DNA of 64,000 nucleotides from Thermogutta terrifontis (lineage in GTDB: Bacteria > Planctomycetota > Planctomycetia > Pirellulales > Thermoguttaceae), in NCBI RefSeq assembly GCF_002277955.1, contig NZ_CP018477.1, positions 3,245,206 to 3,309,205 on the forward strand, in the 5' to 3' direction. The notes under the pieces were generated by a model. That model searched no databases. It was not told where the DNA came from and saw only the letters and a list, made by a program, of their open reading frames with translations. A program made the translations under genes and the position numbers. Positions 26,504 through 34,376 of this stretch are shown here, in pieces. Position 1 is the first letter of the stretch; each line of letters begins with the position of its first letter.

Positions 26504-27769
26504 TTATGATGCCGGCTCCAACTCTTTCCGAGCGGTAGTCTCCATATTGACGTTCTTCTTCATTTGGATCGCGCTCCCTTCGGCACTGTCAGACGTCGGC
26601 GGTTGGCCAGTCTTTTTCGGTCGAAAGGCCTCCAGGACGCTCCGTCCGGGATCGAGAATGAGGACCCATTGCTCGTCGGGAGTTTCGGGCGGCGAAAAAA
26701 CTTCCACATCGAGAACAGGAAGTCGGTCCTCGTCCCGCGTCTCTTCCCATTTGCGGGAAGGAGCAAAATGCTCGGGGGCAGCCACCCAACCTAATAGCTC
26801 CCCGTGTGCCGAGTAAACTTTCACGCGGGGAATCCCCTTTTCTGCCGTCACCACCCTCCCGTCAGAAAATAGCGCAATGTGAGCGGGGTTGCAACAGCCA
26901 CAGAAACCCGCCTCATCCAAGCCCGCTTTTCCCCAGAAGATTTCCAGGTCGCCCTCCCGTGTATAAACTTCGACGCGATGGACCCCAGGATTGACCACCC
27001 GCAGGAGACCGTCGGAACCCCAGGCGAGATCAAAATAAGGGCTGGGAATAATAAAACCGAGGATCCCGCGATCGACATCCCGGTGGCCAATCTCGGCTAT
27101 TTTCTCACCGTGGCGATCAACACGGTGAACAACCCGGTTGCCCGCATCCGCCACGAAAACCTCCTCACCAGCCACTGCGATGTCAGTAATCACCGCTTTA
27201 GAACCAAAAAAACTCCATTCCGACTGCACGTCACCCGCTGCGGACACGACGATGACGCGGGAGCCGCTTCCCACGAAAAAGAGCAAATCCGAATCAGACC
27301 CCTTCCCGGTCCGGCCATCCTGACCTCCCGAATGCCTTGCAACAGCAAGACACTGGGGCGAAAAAGACACGGCCATTTTCTCCTCCAATCGTCCCCCGTT
27401 TGCCGAAAGGGCGACGGGAAGCAGTTGATCATCCACAGCGACCCAGGCTGTGGCTTCCAGGACGGCCAACCGCCGGAGGTCCTTTCCTGGAATTTCGAGC
27501 TGCCAGGCAGGTTCGAAAACGATTTTCTCCTCGGGAACGGAGACATAATTGTCCAGGGTATAGACAAAGCGCTCGGGGAGTGCATTGGTGCGAGGGCTTC
27601 GCAGGTGATTTCGGTACACGAGCACGGCCGTGGCTCCGATGATAAGTCCCACAACAACGCAGGCAAGAGCCAGCAGCGCTTCCTGACGCAGTGAGCCTCT
27701 GGGGATGGTTGTCGGACCCTCACCTGACGGGTGATTCCGCAACGGAGCATGTATTCGTCTTGTGTCCAT
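26504..27769 (-). CDS. Membrane-anchored NHL-repeat protein
   Basis: A 421-residue protein with a short cytoplasmic N-terminus, one transmembrane helix (about residues 30-52) and an extracytoplasmic domain of NHL-type blades. Examples are VFVADAGNRVVHRVDRHG, GLLRVVNPGVHRVEVYT and RVVTAEKGIPRVKVYS. A Cys-rich turn CGCCNPAH (in AGFCGCCNPAHIALF) is conspicuous and might bind metal or form disulfides. NHL propellers mostly bind ligands or proteins; some act as peptidylglycine lyases. The position, 41 bases downstream of a PQQ-like propeller gene and upstream of the ferredoxin genes, suggests a sensor or docking part of an extracytoplasmic redox complex. Confidence 0.8.
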   Translation of the reverse strand: MDTRRIHAPLRNHPSGEGPTTIPRGSLRQEALLALACVVVGLIIGATAVLVYRNHLRSPRTNALPERFVYTLDNYVSVPEEKIVFEPAWQLEIPGKDLRRLAVLEATAWVAVDDQLLPVALSANGGRLEEKMAVSFSPQCLAVARHSGGQDGRTGKGSDSDLLFFVGSGSRVIVVSAAGDVQSEWSFFGSKAVITDIAVAGEEVFVADAGNRVVHRVDRHGEKIAEIGHRDVDRGILGFIIPSPYFDLAWGSDGLLRVVNPGVHRVEVYTREGDLEIFWGKAGLDEAGFCGCCNPAHIALFSDGRVVTAEKGIPRVKVYSAHGELLGWVAAPEHFAPSRKWEETRDEDRLPVLDVEVFSPPETPDEQWVLILDPGRSVLEAFRPKKTGQPPTSDSAEGSAIQMKKNVNMETTARKELEPAS

Positions 27770-27810
27770 GGTGGCGTACCGGGCAAGACGTCGAAAAACC
27801 GCCGTCGGTC

Positions 27811-29217
27811 TCAGTTGGCCGTCAAATCCAGGCAGACCATCTCCGTGCTGCTGCGAACAATGAGGCGGCCCTTGACAATGGCCATGGGGCCCCAGCAGTC
27901 ATGCCCCTCCAGCACCCGAGCCTGCGCCAGGGGCCGAAAGGCCTCGGGGGTGGCCTCCGCCATGGTCAGCCTGCCGTCGTCGTCCAACGCCAGAAGCAGG
28001 CCATTCGCGATCATATAAGGTCCCAATCCAAATCGATACTGGGGACCGCTCGCCCAGCGTTGGTTGCCGTTCAGGTCGAGGCAGACCATCTGTTTGTCCT
28101 TTTCTCGCACGCCGTAAATAAACCCTTTGTACAGCACGGGGGTTTGCTGGGTCGAGCCAAACTGCTGGGGAGGAAGCTGCGATTCCACCGCGGGGATGAT
28201 CCTGTCGCCCTCTTTTTTTAAACGCATGAGCAGGGCACCCGAATCGTAGCCGCCGCAGAAAAAAATGCGATCATCGGGCAGAGCAAGCGGAGACGGAACG
28301 GTGGCGAGGCTGATTTTCCACTCGGATGTGTCCCAAAGGATGGTGCCGTCATCCGCTCGAACCGCGACCACGCCACCGGTCGCACAATACACATACATTC
28401 GAATCCCTTGGAACACGACCGGCATAATGGAAGAATGGGTCATTTTCCAGTCGCGTGGATTGGGCGTTCGCCACAATTCCTTGCCCGTTGCCGCATCAAC
28501 CGCCACCATAAGGGCCTGAGGTCCGCCCGGCGCGAGGATCACCCGATCGTTCTCCACCAGCGGGCATTGGCCCGTATACCAGGGTGGCACGGTAGCCCCC
28601 CAGCGTTCCGCCATATCGATGAGCCAGTAGTTCTTGCCCGTCAAACGATCCAGACAGGCCACGTGGCACTTTGGGCCAATGGTCACCACGTACTTATCGG
28701 TCACCGTTGGAATGGTACGGGACATGCCATGGTTGCGTTTGACAGTATTGTGATAGCGGAACTGCCAAATATCCCGACCATCGTCCAGCGATAGACAGCG
28801 GACCACGTCTTCTTCCTTGTCGCGATCGTAGTCGATAATGTAGACCCGCCCGTCCTTGATGGCTGCCGCTGCGAATCCTTCCCCCACTTCAATGGACCAG
28901 ATTCGCCGGGGTCCCTCCGGTGGCCAGGAGCGTGCGAGAGTGACGCTGGGATCTTCCCAAATGGCATCCAGATTGGGTCCGCGGAACCTCGGCCATTCCC
29001 CCGGAACCGACGAAGGTTTCCCTTCCAGCGTCACAAGCGTGCCGGATAGCTCGCGTTTTTCGGACTTCTGTCTGATCGACCGAACTGGCCGATCCAATCC
29101 GGGGACGCGGCGTTCCAGCGGCGGCGTTGGCACCGCCACCATCCAAGTCACAATCGCCCCCAATCCAAGGATGGCGACGGTGAGCGGAAGGAGAACTGTC
29201 CAAGCAAAGGAACGCAT
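27811..29217 (-). CDS. Exported PQQ-like beta-propeller protein
   Basis: A 468-residue protein. The N-terminal hydrophobic stretch (about 7-27) is an uncleaved anchor or signal. The rest is an eight-bladed-type propeller with repeats such as CLSLDDGRDIWQFRYH, VAVDAATGKELWRT and VRADDGTILWDTS, and the entry motif WPRFRGPNLDA shared with the other propeller at 21794-23680. The shared motif marks the two as paralogues. No clear catalytic Asp/Glu or Cys-Cys pair for a quinoprotein dehydrogenase is visible. It is 23 bases after the Gfo/Idh/MocA gene and 41 bases before the NHL gene, so it sits early in the redox operon. Confidence 0.82.
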   Translation of the reverse strand: MRSFAWTVLLPLTVAILGLGAIVTWMVAVPTPPLERRVPGLDRPVRSIRQKSEKRELSGTLVTLEGKPSSVPGEWPRFRGPNLDAIWEDPSVTLARSWPPEGPRRIWSIEVGEGFAAAAIKDGRVYIIDYDRDKEEDVVRCLSLDDGRDIWQFRYHNTVKRNHGMSRTIPTVTDKYVVTIGPKCHVACLDRLTGKNYWLIDMAERWGATVPPWYTGQCPLVENDRVILAPGGPQALMVAVDAATGKELWRTPNPRDWKMTHSSIMPVVFQGIRMYVYCATGGVVAVRADDGTILWDTSEWKISLATVPSPLALPDDRIFFCGGYDSGALLMRLKKEGDRIIPAVESQLPPQQFGSTQQTPVLYKGFIYGVREKDKQMVCLDLNGNQRWASGPQYRFGLGPYMIANGLLLALDDDGRLTMAEATPEAFRPLAQARVLEGHDCWGPMAIVKGRLIVRSSTEMVCLDLTAN

Positions 29218-29240
29218 ACCGTAATGCGAATGGCGGCGAG

Positions 29241-30443
29241 TTATTCCTTGAGGCCCGTTACGTCAAAGTCCCACCGTTCGTTCGTGGCCAGCATTTGATC
29301 CCACGTGACCTCTGCTTTTTGGTACGCAGCCATCCGCCCAAGGATCGTGGTGAGATTGCTACGGACGCTGGGAGCTACGGTGGGATTGCTGAAATCCCCC
29401 TTGGTGATGGCCTCATAGAAGGCAGCAATGTTGGTTTTCGCACCATCTGTGTAAAGATTGCCAGTCGGGCCTCCTGGAAAAGGTTTTTTCCCCTGAATGC
29501 TGACCGTTCCAAAATAATGGGTGTCGGCTGTCCCTTCCGTTCCGAAGATGCGACAGCCGATGTCATCATACCCGGCTCCGTACTGTTTGGATGCAAATGT
29601 GAGGATGACTTCATTGGGAAAGGTGAAGATTACGGAGAAATGATCCCAGCAGTCTCCAGGTCCGGTTTTGCCTTTGCGACCGCCCACTCCGTAAGCTCGC
29701 TCGGGAGCCGCATCCAGGAACCACGTGGCCACGTCCAGGGCATGGATGTTTTGCTCGGTGATGATGTCGCCAGAAAGAACCCGAAACGCTCCCCATGCCC
29801 GGAGGAGATGTTCCGGGTTTTTCACATCCAGATCGGCGGGTGCCACCCAGGTGGGACCACAGTAGTACACAGCCTCGGCACTCACGATCGTGCCGATATC
29901 ACCGGCCTGAACACGACGAACCGCTTCCTGATAGAGCGGGCAGGCCCGGGTTTGAAAGTCCACAAGAAAAACCAGTTTCTTGGCCGTCGCCTTCTGACCT
30001 GCCTGTTCAATTACCCGACAACCCGCCACATCGACAGCCACGGGTTTGGCCAGAAAGACGTGCACGCCGGCTTCGACCGCTGTGGCGGCCTGTTCAGGAT
30101 GGAAGAACGGGGGACTTTCAACGGCGACGGCATCCAGGCCCCCATCGTCCAGCATCCGTCGATAACCCAGCAGCCCGGTGTAACGCCGGTTTTCCGGCAC
30201 CGCAAACTGCGTCCCAGCTGCCTCGGCACGGTCAGGAAAATAGTCGTGGACCGCCGCAATCGTGTAGCCTCCATGGTCTCGGAAGAGGTTGGCGATCCAG
30301 CGCCCCCGGCCACCACATCCGATAAGGCCCAAGCGGACCCGCGAGTTGGCCTCGCTGCCAAAAACCAGGTCATGGCGAATCAATGCAGCCACGGCGGCGC
30401 CGCCAGCGGCGAGAAATGTCCGGCGATCGGTCTTGCTCGGCAT
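29241..30443 (-). CDS. Tat-exported Gfo/Idh/MocA family oxidoreductase
   Basis: The start is the ATG at 30443, with AGGAGG seven bases upstream; the upstream GTG/ATG options lack this. The 400-residue product begins with a Tat signal (DRRTFLAAGGAAVAAL), then a Rossmann fold with GLIGCGGRGRW for NAD(P). The FLAKPVAVD block (EKP-like, with the conserved Lys) and the C-terminal beta-sheet domain of the family follow. Exported members in planctomycetes act on sugars or their derivatives with tightly bound cofactor, but the substrate is unknown. Being only 23 bases before the propeller gene, it may be the first gene of the redox operon. Confidence 0.88.
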   Translation of the reverse strand: MPSKTDRRTFLAAGGAAVAALIRHDLVFGSEANSRVRLGLIGCGGRGRWIANLFRDHGGYTIAAVHDYFPDRAEAAGTQFAVPENRRYTGLLGYRRMLDDGGLDAVAVESPPFFHPEQAATAVEAGVHVFLAKPVAVDVAGCRVIEQAGQKATAKKLVFLVDFQTRACPLYQEAVRRVQAGDIGTIVSAEAVYYCGPTWVAPADLDVKNPEHLLRAWGAFRVLSGDIITEQNIHALDVATWFLDAAPERAYGVGGRKGKTGPGDCWDHFSVIFTFPNEVILTFASKQYGAGYDDIGCRIFGTEGTADTHYFGTVSIQGKKPFPGGPTGNLYTDGAKTNIAAFYEAITKGDFSNPTVAPSVRSNLTTILGRMAAYQKAEVTWDQMLATNERWDFDVTGLKE

Positions 30444-30666
30444 ACAATATCCTCCTGGCGCGAGAGAGGTCTCGTTAAATTCTCCCACGGGTATGAGCAC
30501 CCTCCGCAATTGCTCCACATTATTTCTGAGGACGCGACACAAAAGCCTCATGGATCGCCATCCACACCGCCTGCACGAGTGTCACGGGGTTCTCGCAGCA
30601 TCCCATGGCCGTTTCATTGCTGCATTCCGTGTCGTGGCGGTGGGGGAGTGGGAACCAGAATTCAAC

Positions 30667-31485
30667 TCATGAACCCGATGATTCGCCCGATCCGGAGCGG
30701 ACCTGTTGAAACAGCCATTCGCGGAGTTCCGGCTCCTGATAGGCCCGGGACCACGAGTTGTGGCCTACCCCGGGGTATTCTGTGTAGCGTACTTTTCCGC
30801 CTGCTTTTTTGAGGGCTTCGACCATGGCTCGGGAGAGGGAGACTGGCACCACGGGATCAGCGCCTCCATGGAAGATCCACATCGGAATATGGGCAATTTC
30901 CTTGGCACGGGAGGTATCGCCCCCACCACAGATAGGCACGGCCGCAGCGAAATCATGCGGACGCCGAAGCAAAAGGTCAAACGTACCAAACCCACCCATC
31001 GAAAGCCCGGTCACGTAGCACCGATCGGGATCCACGCTCAATTCCTTGCGGATTTGGTCGAAAAGCTCGATGACCAGCTTCATGGGCCGCGTGAGTTCAT
31101 TGGGCCAGGGTTGAGACGAATCCGCCTGGCGGCGAAGACCCGCCCACCAGGAATTCCGCGGACATTGTGGAGCAATGAGAAAGGCCGGATGCTGGGGATC
31201 GAGCACGAGTGTCAAGAATTCATCGTTTTTAAGCTGGGCCTCGTTGTCATCCCCGCGCTCACCAGCCCCGTGCAGAAAGATGATCAGGGGATACTTTTTG
31301 TTCGGATCATAGTTTTCCGGCTTCCAGAGGCGGTAAGGAAGCGTTTCCCCCTCTGCATTCTTGTACACCCGTTTTTCCAGTTTGCTGTGGAGATCTTTGT
31401 ACATCTGGGCTGAGACCGTTTGAAAGGCCGCCAACCAGGCCAAAATAGCCGACGTTCCCACGACACAGCCGATCCACCGTTTCAT
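30667..31485 (-). CDS. Exported alpha/beta-hydrolase (esterase/PHB-depolymerase-like)
   Basis: A 272-residue protein with a signal peptide (residues 1-26, ending VSAQ). The oxyanion region is IIFLHGAGERGDD. The nucleophile elbow is GLSMGG (Ser162), an acid probably lies near WIFHGGADPVVP, and the catalytic His is in PGVGHNSW (about residue 245). These fit the Esterase_phd / dienelactone-hydrolase-like group found in planctomycetes, which hydrolyses ester bonds, often in plant or algal polymers. It is separated by 224 bases from the Gfo/Idh/MocA gene and is likely a single transcription unit. Confidence 0.87.
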   Translation of the reverse strand: MKRWIGCVVGTSAILAWLAAFQTVSAQMYKDLHSKLEKRVYKNAEGETLPYRLWKPENYDPNKKYPLIIFLHGAGERGDDNEAQLKNDEFLTLVLDPQHPAFLIAPQCPRNSWWAGLRRQADSSQPWPNELTRPMKLVIELFDQIRKELSVDPDRCYVTGLSMGGFGTFDLLLRRPHDFAAAVPICGGGDTSRAKEIAHIPMWIFHGGADPVVPVSLSRAMVEALKKAGGKVRYTEYPGVGHNSWSRAYQEPELREWLFQQVRSGSGESSGS

Positions 31486-31575
31486 AGCATCACCCTTCTG
31501 CGAAGCCTACTCCGGTGACCAATTCGAACACGCCCAGGCATAGCCCCCGAGCGTTGCCGTGTAGCCAGAATATCA

Positions 31576-31605
31576 AGAAAAAACGCCGGTGTGAATCCAC
31601 CGGCG
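31576..31605 (-). terminator. Rho-independent terminator after the cytochrome c gene
   Basis: A perfect 8-bp GC-rich stem (31584-31591 with 31598-31605) with a 6-base loop. On the minus strand it is followed by a run of T (31583 downwards). It lies about 45 bases past the stop of the cytochrome gene. Confidence 0.8.
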
Positions 31606-31648
31606 AAAAATTGGCTGCACGGACGAAATTCAAACGGGTGTTGGACCG

Positions 31649-32050
31649 TCACTCCATCAGTTCCGGAGGTACATCCACCGGAAGTTTGCCAGCCTTAATC
31701 CGATCGCCAAATGTGGGAGACTTTGGATCCTTTGGATCGACCTTTTCCTTCTCCACGACCTCGAGGGCCTTCTGGATCTTTTCCTTGTTGCGGGCATCAG
31801 TTTTACGGTCCAGCAGTTTGTCGAGGGCCTGGCCGTACGCATTCCGTTTGGTCTTGTCATCACCCAAATGGCAAATGTTGCACCCGGCGCGATCGACCAA
31901 CTCGGCGAATGCCCGATCTTTCGGGTCGTTGCTGTCTTTCTTGACATAGCGCTCCACAAACTGGGTGCGGAATTGGGTCACCGCCAGCGCCTGAGATCCG
32001 CACCACACAGCTCCAACCACTAGGGCGGTCACTCCCAACAGCTTCTTCAT
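31649..32050 (-). CDS. Small exported monohaem cytochrome c-like protein
   Basis: A 133-residue protein with a signal peptide (residues 1-23, VWCGSQALA end). A single haem c motif, CNICH, lies at residues 57-61. The rest is helical and charged (NAYGQALDKLL, repeated Lys/Asp/Glu). No distal Met is obvious, so the sixth haem ligand is unclear. It is of the size of small periplasmic electron carriers. It is a single gene with its own terminator, 1.6 kb upstream of the redox cluster on the same strand, so a functional link is possible but unproven. GAGGAGG lies 11 bases before the ATG. Confidence 0.72.
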   Translation of the reverse strand: MKKLLGVTALVVGAVWCGSQALAVTQFRTQFVERYVKKDSNDPKDRAFAELVDRAGCNICHLGDDKTKRNAYGQALDKLLDRKTDARNKEKIQKALEVVEKEKVDPKDPKSPTFGDRIKAGKLPVDVPPELME

Positions 32051-32504
32051 TGGATCAACACCTCCTCATGTCGTCTTCTTCTATTCGATATGTTCTGCCG
32101 CAACACACACGATCCCGTTTCCATTCGCAGATTCTTCTTTGGTTCCCATTCCCTCCACCGCTACCGGCTTGTGGTGGAGCGGCTATCGCCATGGTTCTTC
32201 CGACGCAGTGAAGTTTGCCACAATCCCCTATCCGCTCTTGCGTATGCGGAGTCCCCTTCCGGAGACCGAAGTTTCCGCACGACCTGCGGGGAAATTAATC
32301 CAAGTGGCGGGAAACGCGTCGCAGCCATCCCCGAACGGCAAAGCAAGGGGCGTTGCCTTGCTTTCGGGGTGTTTTCATTGCTCAGACCTTCCCGGAAGCA
32401 ACCTTCCCAATTCTATGCCAGTTGTAAAGGCATTTGCCAGATTTTACCATCGTTTCGGGGCAGGTTCCAATGAATTCCAATGAAAAGGTTCGTTCCGTGG
32501 GCGC
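32051..32504. other. Gene-free stretch between thiE-like and cytochrome genes
   Basis: No credible gene, RNA or repeat is recognised. Open frames on the plus strand have no ribosome binding site and no family likeness. It should contain the promoter of the cytochrome gene at its left end. Confidence 0.45.
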
Positions 32505-34235
32505 TCAGCGGGTGGGCGTACCTTGAAGCTTGGCCAGGAGCCGTTTCGCGGCCCCCGGGGGATCGGGAGCATCCACCACGGCCGCGGATACCGCCACGCG
32601 AAAAATTCCCGTTTTCAGTACCGCATCGATGTTCGACTCGTTGATGCCCCCGATGGCGAATGCGGGCAGGGTGATTTCCGAGGCGACCTGTCGCAAGAAC
32701 TCCAACCCGGGGAAGTGCGAAAACTGTTTGGTTGACGAAGGAAACGTCGGCCCACATCCAATGTAATTGGCCCCATCGAGGACAGCCTGTCGGGCCTGCT
32801 CGATATCATGGGTGGAAACACCTATCAACATGTCAGGGCCTACAAGGGCGCGGACATCCTTGACCGTCAGTTCCTCCTGCCCCACATGGACTCCGTCAGC
32901 CTGACTCAGGACGGCCAGATCCGGGCGATCGTTCATGATGAACAACGTTTGTGTGCCCCGGGTGATTTTGCGAGCAATCCGTGCCCGTTCCAACAGTAAG
33001 CGATCCTCGAGCGTTTTCTCTCGGAGTTGAATCACGTGGACACCGGCTTCCACAAGTGACGTGATCAGGGCCTGGAATTCGTCAGGTGAAGGCCGTGCGT
33101 CCACCAGGACATAAAGTCGCGCGTTTTGCAGACGCTCCCGAGAGAGCTCGGTGATGCGAATGGCCCGATGCAGTGTGTAACACCGGTAGCGAAGTTGTTC
33201 AAAGCGCTCTGCTAGTTCCGGTTGGAGTACCTTCGCGCATTCTTCCACGCTGCGGATGGCCTCGCGAACGCGGGATAAATTCGCATCGAGCAGCCCTTCC
33301 ACAGACTCGCGTTTCATTTCGTGGGAATGCTTGATCCGGGTGCCGACATCGGTTTGAGTTTCCCGGGCAGCGAGGCGGTAGGCCATGGGAAATTCGCCCG
33401 CAAGCCGGGAAAACGCATGACGAATGTCTTTAAGCTCGCCCACAAGAAAGGGATCATCCAGCACAAACCGAACATAATCTTCCACAACACGGAGGCCTTC
33501 CAACGCACGGTTGATCGCTGCATCCACGATGCGATAGAGTCCCATCGCGGTGGAGACGGTGAGTTTCGAAACGGCATCCTCCTTTTTCGCCTCGTCAGAA
33601 GACGTCGTGCGAGAATCTGCTGGAGGTTCTTCTCGCCGAAGTCTTTCTTCTTCCGGAGGTTCACAAGAAGCGGAGGGCTTGATCTGCGCATGACCCACTT
33701 CGGGCGAAAAAATTGATTCTTCTTCCCCGGGCGACGGCAGAGCTTCAATCTGGCCCCCCACGGCTTCCTGTGATGCCGACCGCCACTGCCCACCGGTGCC
33801 ATAGCGCTGCAGAATCTGCTGCCGGAGCTGTGTGAAATTCAATCCCTGTTCGCGGAGCCAGTCGGCAACGGGGTGCTCGCAGCCCGCCAGTCCCAAGAGC
33901 AAATGCTCCGTGGAGATAATGGGCGGCCAATCGCCCCAATCCATATAAAGATCGACCGCTGTGAAGAGGCTTTTTACTTCGGGATGGAATTGCGGCGGTG
34001 ACTCCAGGGGAATTGGTGGCGGCTCCGCAGACCGATGAAGTTCTGGCCAATGGGCGAGAAGTAATTCCTCGCTGATACCGAGTTCTCGCAGAATCATCGC
34101 CGCGCGGCATTCCGGTTCAGCGAGCAGACCCATGAGGATGCTTACCAGCCGGAGACCGCCGGACCCTTCCCCGTACTGCCAGGTTGCAGCAGCGGCCAGC
34201 GCACGAAGCGCTCCTGGTGTAAATTCACGTTCCAT
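32505..34235 (-). CDS. thiE: Thiamine-phosphate synthase with N-terminal Clp-N-like domain
   Basis: From the ATG at 34235 the protein has about 576 residues; a GTG at 34340 would add 35. Residues 1-145 look like a Clp N-domain: two helical repeats, with the characteristic [12 protein letters not shown]. An acidic Ser-rich linker follows (about 145-215). Next is the helical domain seen in long ThiE proteins (GLYRIVDAAINRALEGLRV), then a ThiE TIM barrel with MNDRPDLA, ADGVHVGQEEL, YIGCGPTFPS and FAIGGINESN. The barrel has the diphosphate and thiazole-phosphate binding residues, so it should condense HMP-PP with thiazole phosphate. The Clp-N fusion is not usual for ThiE and may bind other proteins. 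The gene follows the HD-GYP/GGDEF gene on the same strand. Confidence 0.87.
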   Translation of the reverse strand: MEREFTPGALRALAAAATWQYGEGSGGLRLVSILMGLLAEPECRAAMILRELGISEELLLAHWPELHRSAEPPPIPLESPPQFHPEVKSLFTAVDLYMDWGDWPPIISTEHLLLGLAGCEHPVADWLREQGLNFTQLRQQILQRYGTGGQWRSASQEAVGGQIEALPSPGEEESIFSPEVGHAQIKPSASCEPPEEERLRREEPPADSRTTSSDEAKKEDAVSKLTVSTAMGLYRIVDAAINRALEGLRVVEDYVRFVLDDPFLVGELKDIRHAFSRLAGEFPMAYRLAARETQTDVGTRIKHSHEMKRESVEGLLDANLSRVREAIRSVEECAKVLQPELAERFEQLRYRCYTLHRAIRITELSRERLQNARLYVLVDARPSPDEFQALITSLVEAGVHVIQLREKTLEDRLLLERARIARKITRGTQTLFIMNDRPDLAVLSQADGVHVGQEELTVKDVRALVGPDMLIGVSTHDIEQARQAVLDGANYIGCGPTFPSSTKQFSHFPGLEFLRQVASEITLPAFAIGGINESNIDAVLKTGIFRVAVSAAVVDAPDPPGAAKRLLAKLQGTPTR

Positions 34236-34376
34236 GGCAATCGAGAAAAACCTGCCTTCGGAGGATTTCGCCGGCTCTTCCGCATGCGTGTTTCTCAATG
34301 AACTTGGCTCGCCGACATGCCGCGTGCCGGCTGTCTTCACTCCATGGTACAGAACAGCCGATGGGATCGGAAAGAC

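Noticed and set aside
29295-30812. 505-codon plus-strand open frame
   Set aside because: It is antisense to the Gfo/Idh/MocA gene, whose conserved motifs and ribosome binding site are clear.
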